Positions 11,663 through 18,382 of a DNA stretch of 29,942 nucleotides are shown here, one piece after another. The notes under the pieces were generated by a model. That model was not told the DNA's origin, ran no database searches, and was given only the letters and a program-made list of their open reading frames with translations. How positions within the stretch are numbered: the stretch's first letter is position 1; every line of letters starts with the position of its first letter. The stretch comes from a virus: IMG/VR virus record IMGVR_UViG_3300042544_001320, positions 1-29,942 of that record; one strand, 5' to 3'. Made by a program: the position numbers and the translations under genes.

Positions 11663-13135
11663 ATGGCGCGAATAAAATCATCGGCAAGGATATTTCAAAA
11701 GCCGGACATTGTTGTGCATGAGCAGTATGACGTTACGCTGCCCGATGTTGTAAAGGTGCGCGACTTCCTTGAAGGCGAGCCAGCGGTCAAGCGCAAGAAA
11801 ACCACGTATTTACCGCACCCAAACACCGCGCAAGCAAAAAACCCGGGGCAAGATGAGCTGTATGCCGCATACCTAATGGGCGGAGAGGTTGAGGACTTCG
11901 CCGCACGCACACTTGAGTCAATGCTTGGCAGGCTTAACCGGAACCCCGTCGTCTATGGGTTGCCATCAGAAATCGCGTATCTTGAGTACGATGCAGACGG
12001 AGACTGGACAACACTACAGGAGACCGTCGAGGCTGTTGCCAATAACATATTGGCTGTTAACTACCACATATTGGTCGCAGAGTACGAGCGGGTTCCCGAT
12101 GGCGTTGCCGAGCTATCGGTCGCCCAAAAGCAGGCGCTCGGCCTTCGCGCATACATTAGGCAGTACGCACGTGAAAGCCTGTATGATTGGCAGTTCGGCA
12201 AAATCAACGGACGGACGCAGCTTGTTTATGCAAAGCTTGTGACAAGCGAGGTGCGACGCGCAGAAGATGGCCCTTATTTGCACACAGACGAGCTTGAGCT
12301 GTTTTTGGACGAACAAGGCTACAGGCAGACGCTGACCAAATACAAAAACGCCGAGCCTATCGGCCAGCCAAAGGCGTTTATCCCGATGGCAATGAATAAG
12401 CGGCTCACGTATATCCCTATAGAGATTGTCACGGCAGACCGTACGCCCAAAGGCACAGTGCCCAAAAAGACGGGTTACATCGCGCCATTGGTTTATAAAG
12501 CCCACCATCGCTACCAAGTGTCAGCGGATCTCAAAGAAAAGCTGCGAATCATGCAGGACACCAGCTATTCAAGCGGCTGGTCAGAGGCAAACAAAGAGGA
12601 ATTCAACAGCATCAACGGGCGACAGTATTTTGCCTTCGGCGCAGGCGTGCATAACTTTCTGCCGCAGGGTGTTGAGATTGATATCCTCAAAATGCAGGCC
12701 GACGGGGATGCGCATTTTAAATATCTGGAAATGAATGCCGGTGAGGTGCAGGCGCTCGGCGGTCGGTTTAACACCTCAGAGAAAGAGGTGACGGCAACCG
12801 AGGTGATGGATGCAGCAGCAGAGGAGCTGGCAGAGCTTAACCTGATTGCAAACAATATCGAGTCTGCTTTTAAGCGCATGCTGTGCTACTGCGCTGAATT
12901 TGAAGGACTGACAATAACGCCGGAAAAAATAGAGTTCAGCATTAACCGCGAGTTCGTGGCGCAGAACATGACGCCAGACGAGGTTAGGGCAGTGCGCGAA
13001 ACCTTCCTAGACAGACTAATAAGCCGTGAACAGGCAGTCCAGAAATTCATAGACGGCGGTTTTTTGCGCGGCGAGGTTGATGTAATCCTTAACGATATTG
13101 ATGACGATTTGCCAGAGCCGGAAACAGGCGTATAA
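11663..13135 (+). CDS. Portal protein (DUF4055 family)
   Basis: A 490-residue protein that fits the DUF4055 group of phage portals. The portal is the twelve-fold ring at the head vertex through which DNA enters and leaves and on which the neck is built. Family-like traits are the N-terminal VRDFLEGEPAVKRKKTTYLPHP, the mixed alpha/beta middle, KVYNFLPQG-like text (VHNFLPQGVEIDILKMQADG near 331-350) and the late segment TATEVMDAAAEELAELNLIANN, a helix expected for the portal stem region. It ends with an acidic tail. The position between terminase and scaffold supports the call. Confidence 0.85.
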   Translation: MARIKSSARIFQKPDIVVHEQYDVTLPDVVKVRDFLEGEPAVKRKKTTYLPHPNTAQAKNPGQDELYAAYLMGGEVEDFAARTLESMLGRLNRNPVVYGLPSEIAYLEYDADGDWTTLQETVEAVANNILAVNYHILVAEYERVPDGVAELSVAQKQALGLRAYIRQYARESLYDWQFGKINGRTQLVYAKLVTSEVRRAEDGPYLHTDELELFLDEQGYRQTLTKYKNAEPIGQPKAFIPMAMNKRLTYIPIEIVTADRTPKGTVPKKTGYIAPLVYKAHHRYQVSADLKEKLRIMQDTSYSSGWSEANKEEFNSINGRQYFAFGAGVHNFLPQGVEIDILKMQADGDAHFKYLEMNAGEVQALGGRFNTSEKEVTATEVMDAAAEELAELNLIANNIESAFKRMLCYCAEFEGLTITPEKIEFSINREFVAQNMTPDEVRAVRETFLDRLISREQAVQKFIDGGFLRGEVDVILNDIDDDLPEPETGV

Positions 13136-13136
13136 T
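13109..13136 (+). promoter_or_regulatory. Internal promoter candidate before scaffold and capsid genes
   Basis: TTGCCA (13109-13114, 5 of 6) and TATAAT (13131-13136, perfect) are 16 bases apart and overlap the end of the portal gene. Start predicted near 13143. It could raise expression of scaffold and capsid. Confidence 0.5.
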
Positions 13137-13144
13137 TAAACCAT

Positions 13145-13161
13145 CCAGCACCGTGTGCTGG
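13145..13161 (+). promoter_or_regulatory. Perfect stem-loop in the scaffold leader
   Basis: CCAGCAC-CGT-GTGCTGG is a 7-bp perfect stem with a three-base loop and no T run. If transcription starts near 13143 it would cap the 5' end of the mRNA and could stabilise it, before the GAGGGG ribosome site. Confidence 0.5.
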
Positions 13162-13191
13162 TCAACCGACAGACAATGAGGGGCGGTGCCC

Positions 13192-13911
13192 ATGAGTGAT
13201 TTGACAGCAGAGCAGTTTGGCCAGTTACCTGAGTTTATCAAAGGCGACTATCAAGAAGTTGAGGCGGATGGCGTAAAAACGTACCGGCACGCCGGAGTGC
13301 TAAAACTTAAAGGCACACTCAATGAGCTTGATGGCAAGCTTAAAGCAACATCGTCAAAGCTGACAGAGTACGAGGCGACACAAGCGCAGCGGCAAGCGGA
13401 AGCAGAAAAGGCTGCGTTTGAGAAGATGAAAAAAGAAGGCAAGATTGACGAGATTTTAGAGGATCAGCGCAAGCGGCATGAGGCAGAAAAGGCCGAGTTG
13501 TCGGAAAAGCTGACCAACAAGGACAAGGCTATAATCCGCAAGGCTGTTGATGGCGTGGCCTCCGACCTTGCGGCAGAGATTGCTACGGATGTGGGTCGGG
13601 CGATGGTAAAAAAAGAGATTGCCAGCCGCGTGCAGTTTGACCCAGATACAGAAAAGTACACTTTTTTAGACGAGGATGGCAGTGCCACTTCGCTGGATTT
13701 GAAAGGCTTTAAAGCGGAGCTTCTCAAGTCGCAAGCCCTTAGCCCTTTAATCAAAGCGCAGTTCTCTAGCGGCGGCGGTGCAGATGGCGGGCAGGGAAAA
13801 AATACTGGCGGTGCCAGTCAGAAAACAGTAACACGCTCGCAGTTTGATGCGATGGGACACAAAGACCGACTGGAATTCGCCAAAGCTGGCGGCAAAATAA
13901 CCGATAATTGA
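13192..13911 (+). CDS. Capsid scaffolding protein
   Basis: A 239-residue protein. The ATG at 13192 follows GAGGGG at a good distance; the GTG at 13186 would be too close. The N-terminal part is globular (SDLTAEQFGQLPEFIKGDY), then a long coiled coil runs from about 45 to 115 (LNELDGKLKATSSKLTEYEA, then many K, E, A and Q). The C-terminal quarter has a glycine-rich linker (SSGGGADGGQGKNTGG) and a final helix with basic residues (SQFDAMGHKDRLEFAKAGGK), as expected for the coat-binding end. Scaffolds direct assembly of the procapsid and then leave. Placement directly before the major capsid gene supports the call. Confidence 0.8.
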   Translation: MSDLTAEQFGQLPEFIKGDYQEVEADGVKTYRHAGVLKLKGTLNELDGKLKATSSKLTEYEATQAQRQAEAEKAAFEKMKKEGKIDEILEDQRKRHEAEKAELSEKLTNKDKAIIRKAVDGVASDLAAEIATDVGRAMVKKEIASRVQFDPDTEKYTFLDEDGSATSLDLKGFKAELLKSQALSPLIKAQFSSGGGADGGQGKNTGGASQKTVTRSQFDAMGHKDRLEFAKAGGKITDN

Positions 13912-13933
13912 TTTGCATTTGGAGTAACTGAAC

Positions 13934-15088
13934 ATGCCTAACGTACTAACCGATTTAGCTGCCGATATTTACGTTGCAGCAGATATTGTCGCCCGCGAGC
14001 AAGTGGGCGCTGTTTCATCCGTTGTTATCAACGGTAATGCGTCTGAGCGCGTTGCTGTCGGCGGAGTCGTCCGCTCGCACTTCACACGCGCAGCGACCTT
14101 GATCGAGAATGCCTCGCCATCAATGACCATTCCTGAGGGCACGGATCAAACGATTGACAATAAAACAGCGACGATCAGCAAGACCGCAAACGTGCAGATC
14201 CCGTGGACTGGCGAGGAAATGCGCCTGATCGACAACGGCTCTGGCTTTGAAACCGTTTACGGCGATCAGATCGCACAGGCGATGCGCACGATCACAAACA
14301 AAATTGAGCAGAATCTGTTAATTGAGATCTACAGAAACGCCTCTCGCGTAGTCGGCACATCAGGCACAACTCCCTTTGCGTTAGACTTTAATGCAATGGC
14401 AGAGCAGCGCCAGATTCTGGCAGACAACGGCACGCCGATGGCGGACGGCCAAATATTCACTATACTGTCATCCGTTGCAGGTACAAAGCTACGTAATTTG
14501 GCACAACTGCAAAAAGCGAACGAGGCAGGCTCTGACCGCATGCTGCGGCAAGGCGTTCTGCTGGATCTGCAAGGCATTGCGCTCAAAGAGACCGCCTTTG
14601 CACCAGCGCACACCAAGGGCACTGGTACGGGATATCTGGTTAATGCCGGCGCGGGTCTCGCTGTTGGCGCAACTGCTATCCCTGTTGATACCGGTACGAA
14701 CACTATCGTCGCTGGCGATGTGATCACGTTTGCTGCCGATACAGCCAACCAATATGTTGTTGCTACAGCATTGACGGGCGGCGTGGTGACGATTGCTGCG
14801 CCCGGTCTGCGCGTTGCAATCCCTGACAATAATGCGATCACTGTAACTAACAACTACACGGCAAACGCCACCTTCCACCGAAACGCAGTCGAGCTGATCA
14901 TACGCCCGCCAGCGATGCCAAAAGGTGGAGACGCGGCTGTTGATATGCTGACAGTCCAAGACCCCCGCTCCGGGCTAGTGTTTGAGATTGCCGCGTATAA
15001 GGGCTACCAGAAGGCCATGTTTGATGTGCGCTGCGTCTACGGCTATGAGGTATGGAAGCCAGAGTTCGTGACCGGCGTTAAAGGCTGA
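13934..15088 (+). CDS. Major capsid protein, P22 coat family
   Basis: A 384-residue coat protein with an HK97-type fold. The start MPNVLTDLAADIYVAADIVA and blocks such as IPWTGEEMRLIDNGSGFETV match the P22 gp5-like coat family. An inserted domain of about 80 residues (232-312: VGATAIPVD, AGDVITFAAD, VTIAAPGL) is made of short beta strands, like the insertion domain of this family, which helps subunit contacts in P22. A GGAGTAA ribosome site stands eight bases before the ATG. A strong terminator follows directly, fitting a need for high, separate expression. This combines a P22-fold head with a long siphovirus-like tail. Confidence 0.9.
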   Translation: MPNVLTDLAADIYVAADIVAREQVGAVSSVVINGNASERVAVGGVVRSHFTRAATLIENASPSMTIPEGTDQTIDNKTATISKTANVQIPWTGEEMRLIDNGSGFETVYGDQIAQAMRTITNKIEQNLLIEIYRNASRVVGTSGTTPFALDFNAMAEQRQILADNGTPMADGQIFTILSSVAGTKLRNLAQLQKANEAGSDRMLRQGVLLDLQGIALKETAFAPAHTKGTGTGYLVNAGAGLAVGATAIPVDTGTNTIVAGDVITFAADTANQYVVATALTGGVVTIAAPGLRVAIPDNNAITVTNNYTANATFHRNAVELIIRPPAMPKGGDAAVDMLTVQDPRSGLVFEIAAYKGYQKAMFDVRCVYGYEVWKPEFVTGVKG

Positions 15089-15102
15089 TAACAATTAACA
15101 GG

Positions 15103-15126
15103 GGGCTGGCGCAATCCAGCCCTTTT
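15103..15126 (+). terminator. Intrinsic terminator after the major capsid gene
   Basis: GGGCTGG (15103-15109) pairs with CCAGCCC (15116-15122) across a six-base loop, then TTTT. It probably lets only part of the polymerase pass to the tail genes, keeping capsid mRNA in excess. Confidence 0.8.
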
Positions 15127-15142
15127 GTTATCTGGGGTAATT

Positions 15143-15616
15143 ATGGCAATCGTCGTCGAGACTGGCACAGGCACAAACCCTGATGCTAATTCCTATATTG
15201 ATACTGATTACCTCGCAGCGTACGCGCTTGATCGGGGTTATGAGATACAGTCGGAGCCGTCTAATTTAATTTACGCAGCGATGGACTGGATAGAAAATCA
15301 GCAGTATCAGGGCTGGATCAAGGAGGAAAAACAGCCTCTTTTGTGGCCGCGCCATGATGTTTATTATCGCGGGTATTTGCTATCCGCTGACGAGATACCT
15401 GCACTGGTTAAAAAGGCACAGGCTGCACTTTGTCTTGAGATAGACAGAGGATATAACCCTCTCGCTACGATCACCCAAGGCGTCAAGCGCGAGAAAGTCG
15501 GAGAGATCGAGGTCGAGTATCAGGACGGCACAGGCACGTTTGCTATCCGCAGTGTTAATCAAATATTGCGCCCCTTGCTCGCTGGCGGCATGAATAGCGC
15601 CATGAGGGTGTTATGA
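15143..15616 (+). CDS. Head-tail adaptor (DnaT-like family)
   Basis: A 157-residue protein starting MAIVVETGTGTNPDANSYID; an upstream TTG at 15125 in frame is unlikely because GGGGT precedes the ATG at 15143. The family is often labelled putative DnaT-like ssDNA-binding protein; members lie right after the capsid gene and act as adaptor proteins that dock on the portal. Typical parts are the N-terminal beta hairpin, AYALDRGY, YAAMDWIENQQYQGW and the helix LVKKAQAALCLEIDRGYN, then ITQGVKREKVGEIEVEY. The DNA replication label is probably misleading. Confidence 0.75.
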   Translation: MAIVVETGTGTNPDANSYIDTDYLAAYALDRGYEIQSEPSNLIYAAMDWIENQQYQGWIKEEKQPLLWPRHDVYYRGYLLSADEIPALVKKAQAALCLEIDRGYNPLATITQGVKREKVGEIEVEYQDGTGTFAIRSVNQILRPLLAGGMNSAMRVL

Positions 15617-15966
15617 GCCGGTACAACTACGCTCCGCTGCAACAATCTGCTGCCAGACTCATAAATAAGTTTGGCGCAGAGTACACGTTTGAGCGGCAGG
15701 TCGAGCGCGACTACGACCCAGAGACCGGCAAGCCAACAGCGAGAAAGTTTGTCTACACTCGCAACGGCGTTGTTGTGGATTTTGATCGCAGTGAAGTGGC
15801 ACAGAACACTGTCCAGCAGGGCGATATTAAACTGCTGGCAGAAAGTGAGGATTACAACATCGGTGACTTGGTCAGCGTCAACTGTCTACAATATCGAATC
15901 GTCAGCATGATACCCATCCAAGGCAGTCAGCAGGCGCTGGCTGTTTATTTACATTTGAGGAAGTGA
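15613..15966 (+). CDS. Head-tail joining (stopper-like) protein
   Basis: A 117-residue, mostly beta protein: YTFERQVERDYDPETGKP, VYTRNGVVVDFDRSEV, VQQGDIKLLAE and YNIGDLVSVNCLQYRIVS are consecutive strands seen in small head-closure proteins of siphoviruses. It starts inside the stop of the adaptor gene (ATGA) and its own stop overlaps the next start (TGATG). Position in the neck block (adaptor, stopper, gp10-like, tail terminator) gives most of the evidence. Confidence 0.7.
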   Translation: MSRYNYAPLQQSAARLINKFGAEYTFERQVERDYDPETGKPTARKFVYTRNGVVVDFDRSEVAQNTVQQGDIKLLAESEDYNIGDLVSVNCLQYRIVSMIPIQGSQQALAVYLHLRK

Positions 15967-16346
15967 TGAAAGGACTGTCGCAGGCTGTGCTGAGCATCAA
16001 GAAACTGGCGCAGCGCGATGCGAGGCGGTACACGCTTGACTGTGCGAACAGGATTATACGCAGGACCCCTTTCGACACAGGCATACTCCGTGGCGGCTGG
16101 CAACCATCTATCAACACGCCGATAAACACCGAGATAAACAGGCCTGATAAAAACAATTCGATTGTTAGCGCAGAAATTAAGTTAAATTCTGACCGGCTTG
16201 TATTGGGTGATATTTTCTACATGAGCAACAATCTACCGTATGCCGCACGCATTGAGTACGATGGCTGGTCACAGCAAGCCGTACAGGGCATGATGCGGAT
16301 ATCGGTCATTGAGGTGGCAGCGGCTATCAACGCGGGGCGCAAATAA
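15966..16346 (+). CDS. Tail completion / neck protein, HK97 gp10-like
   Basis: A 126-residue protein. The ATG at 15966 is preceded by GAGGAAG; a GTG at 15963 adds one residue. Recognisable HK97 gp10 family text is RRTPFDTGILRGGWQPSIN in the middle and NLPYAARIEYDGWS near the end, then a helix GMMRISVIEVAAAIN. These proteins join the tail to the head. Both flanks overlap neighbouring genes. Confidence 0.8.
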   Translation: MKGLSQAVLSIKKLAQRDARRYTLDCANRIIRRTPFDTGILRGGWQPSINTPINTEINRPDKNNSIVSAEIKLNSDRLVLGDIFYMSNNLPYAARIEYDGWSQQAVQGMMRISVIEVAAAINAGRK

Positions 16347-16753
16347 TGGCAACCTATTTCGCAGACATTGAGGCCGCTTTTACGGTCAAGATGAATGAGC
16401 TTGCAGACAGGCCGGCTGTTGCATGGCCCAACGTGAAGTTTGAGCCGAATGCCAAAAAACCTTATCTGCGGATAAACATCATCCCAGCCGAAACCGTACA
16501 GGCATCACTCGGCGCAACTGGTAAGGATGAGACAAACGGCATCTGTCAGATTACTTGCTTTGTGCCAACTGGCACAGGGCGAACAGACTTGCCAGATATA
16601 ATTGCCGATCATTTTAAACGCGGCACTGTTTTAAGCTATAATAGCGCCAGCATCAGATTACGCTCGCCCAGTATCGGGCCAGCAATAGCAGACGGCGCAT
16701 TCTATTTTGTGCCTGTATCAATCCCGTATCAGACGTACACAGAGGCAAGGTAA
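16346..16753 (+). CDS. Tail terminator protein (gpU-like)
   Basis: A 135-residue protein resembling DUF4128 and lambda gpU-type tail terminators, which stop tail tube growth and attach it to the head. Signs are an N-terminal helix (ADIEAAFTVKMNELA), PYLRINIIPAETVQASLG, then QITCFVPTGTGRTDLPDI and a late strand YFVPVSIPYQTYTE. It lies between the gp10-like protein and the tail tube gene, the standard place. Confidence 0.8.
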   Translation: MATYFADIEAAFTVKMNELADRPAVAWPNVKFEPNAKKPYLRINIIPAETVQASLGATGKDETNGICQITCFVPTGTGRTDLPDIIADHFKRGTVLSYNSASIRLRSPSIGPAIADGAFYFVPVSIPYQTYTEAR

Positions 16754-16758
16754 TCATC

Positions 16759-17676
16759 ATGTCAATAGCAAACGGCGCACAGCATTCGATACACTACGTC
16801 CCTGAGGCAACGTATGGGACGACACCGGCCAACCCAGCGTTTAAACCCTTCCCGCACACCGGTACAACCCTTGGCATGACCAAGGACGGTCTTGAGTCTG
16901 AAAAGCTGCGCGGTGATCGGCAGGTTGTGGACTTCCGGCACGGGAATCAATCAATAACGGGCGATGTTAGTGCAGAGCTTGAGTACGGCAGTTTTGACGA
17001 CATCTTGCAGGCGGTCATGTGCGGAACATGGACGTCTGATACTTTGCGATCAGGAGTTACTCGCCGGTCATTTACTATTGAGCGCAAGTTTGCGGATCTA
17101 GCCGTACCTGAGTGGCACAGGCATACCGGCTGCGAGTTCAACAGCTTCGCGCTGTCTGTCAGCCCCAATGCGATTGTGTCGGCCACCTTTGGCGTGGTCG
17201 GCAAGGGCTTAACACCGGCAACCACTGCGATTGCTGGCAGCACATACGCTGCGGCATCATCTGTACAGCCATTTGACAGCTTTACCGGCGGCATAGAAGA
17301 GGGCGGGCTGACGATCGGTATTATCACAAGGATAGAGTGCTTGCTCGAAAACGGACTGGAGCCATTGTTTGCAGTCGGATCAAAAACAACTATCCGGCCA
17401 AGCATTGGCAAATCACGAGCCACAGGCAATTTAACCGCGTACTTTGAAAGCAAGGCTTTATACGAAAAGTTTATCAATGAAACGTCATCCAGCATTATGC
17501 TAGTGCTTGTCGATCTTGCTGGCAACTCGTATGAGTTCAATTTGCCTAACGTCAAATATAACTCAGGCCAGCCCGATGTATCAGGCGAGGGCGCGGTCAC
17601 TATTAGCATGGACTTTATTGCGCTTTACGAAAGTGTAAACGCAAGCCAGATCCTGATAACAAGGACTCCTGCATAA
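16759..17676 (+). CDS. Major tail tube protein
   Basis: A 305-residue protein of the phage tail tube family. It starts with ANGAQHSIHYVPEATYGTTP, where YG(T)TP-like text is common in tube proteins, and continues with FRHGNQSITGDVSAELEYG and FDDILQAVMCGTW. The rest is beta-rich with Ser, Thr and Gly. Hexameric rings of this protein stack to make the tube along the tape measure. It is followed, after two bases, by the tail chaperone genes, as in lambda (V, then G/T, then H). Confidence 0.85.
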   Translation: MSIANGAQHSIHYVPEATYGTTPANPAFKPFPHTGTTLGMTKDGLESEKLRGDRQVVDFRHGNQSITGDVSAELEYGSFDDILQAVMCGTWTSDTLRSGVTRRSFTIERKFADLAVPEWHRHTGCEFNSFALSVSPNAIVSATFGVVGKGLTPATTAIAGSTYAAASSVQPFDSFTGGIEEGGLTIGIITRIECLLENGLEPLFAVGSKTTIRPSIGKSRATGNLTAYFESKALYEKFINETSSSIMLVLVDLAGNSYEFNLPNVKYNSGQPDVSGEGAVTISMDFIALYESVNASQILITRTPA

Positions 17677-17678
17677 TC

Positions 17679-18170
17679 ATGGAGCTATCAAGCCTGTTGA
17701 CGGTCAATGACCATGAGGCAGGGGCGGAGTGTAATATCCTCTCCCCTGTCGATGGCAAACCAACCGATGTTTACATCCTGCTCGCCGGGGCAGATTCCTC
17801 TGTCTGGCGCAAAGCCAAGCGCAAGCAGACAACCGAGATCATGGCGGCTGCACGCTCAAAGGCTCCCGTTGACCTTGATTACGATGCGATGGACATTGCG
17901 GCACTTGTTGATGCAACTATCGGCTGGCGCGGCATTGTCTCTGGCGGACAGCCATATGAGTTCAGCAAGGAAAATGCGCTGACGCTGTACTCAGGCTCCC
18001 CAGGCATCGTCAATCAGCTACTGGATTTTATTGCTGACAAGCGAAATTTTATCAACGGCTGGTCGAGGAGTTTGTCAGGTTCGGGCGCTGGTGTTTTTAC
18101 ATCCACGCCCATCCAGAAGGCTCCACGATCAGCCGGTACGAAACGCTCAAGCAGGTTGAAAAAAGCCTAG
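17679..18170 (+). CDS. Tail assembly chaperone, short form (gpG-like)
   Basis: The 163-residue zero-frame product. It reads as a real protein to about residue 124 (ELSSLLTVNDHEAG, then ATIGWRGIVSGGQPYEFSKENALTLY). From there on (SRSLSGSGAGVFTSTPIQK) it becomes low-complexity, rich in Ser, Arg, Gly and Ala, as expected past a frameshift point. The short form, with its long form, wraps the tape measure before the tube polymerises. A slippery A AAT TTT lies at 18044-18050. Confidence 0.75.
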   Translation: MELSSLLTVNDHEAGAECNILSPVDGKPTDVYILLAGADSSVWRKAKRKQTTEIMAAARSKAPVDLDYDAMDIAALVDATIGWRGIVSGGQPYEFSKENALTLYSGSPGIVNQLLDFIADKRNFINGWSRSLSGSGAGVFTSTPIQKAPRSAGTKRSSRLKKA

Positions 18171-18382
18171 GCACAACGCCGGCAGGATTGCTAAATGCGC
18201 CAACGCTCGGAGCTGAACACGATGACGCTCTAGAGGCTTACAAGGCGCTGACTACGCACTCATGGCAAGAGCTTGATGCGTATATGCGCTTATCCGGCAA
18301 CGTGCTTGCAGCGTGGGAAATAGAGGCTGTTATGACACTGGCAAAGCATAAAGACGAGGTTCCGGCATGGCCACTGAAGTAG
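17679..18382 (+). CDS. Tail assembly chaperone, long form by -1 frameshift (gpGT-like)
   Basis: Join 17679-18050 with 18050-18382. In zero frame the codons are AAT TTT preceded by A, so A AAT TTT (18044-18050) is a proper X XXY YYZ slippery heptamer. After a -1 slip reading goes on as YQRLVEEFVRFGRWCFYIHA, then HPEGSTISRYETLKQVEK and, later, SWQELDAYMRLSGNVLAAWE, text that looks like the second tail chaperone domain of many siphophages. That frame has no stop from 18038 to 18380 and no ATG before the TTG at 18188, so frameshifting is the best way to translate it. It ends inside the tape measure start. Confidence 0.75.
18044..18050 (+). promoter_or_regulatory. Slippery heptamer for -1 ribosomal frameshift
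   Basis: A AAT TTT in the zero frame. A TGA in the -1 frame at 18035-18037 sets the left limit, and the zero-frame stop at 18168 the right limit, for where the shift can occur; this is the only good -1 heptamer I find between them. Confidence 0.65.

Noticed and set aside
14329-14853. 174-residue minus-strand frame across the capsid gene
   Set aside because: Fully inside a clear capsid gene; low-complexity Ala/Thr/Val text and no context.
16947-17609. 220-residue minus-strand frame across the tail tube gene
   Set aside because: Antisense to a well supported structural gene; no motif or ribosome site.
18156-18168. A-rich stretch near the end of the short chaperone as frameshift site
   Set aside because: In the zero frame it reads G AAA AAA G, not a good X XXY YYZ heptamer, and the -1 frame already looks like protein well before this point.
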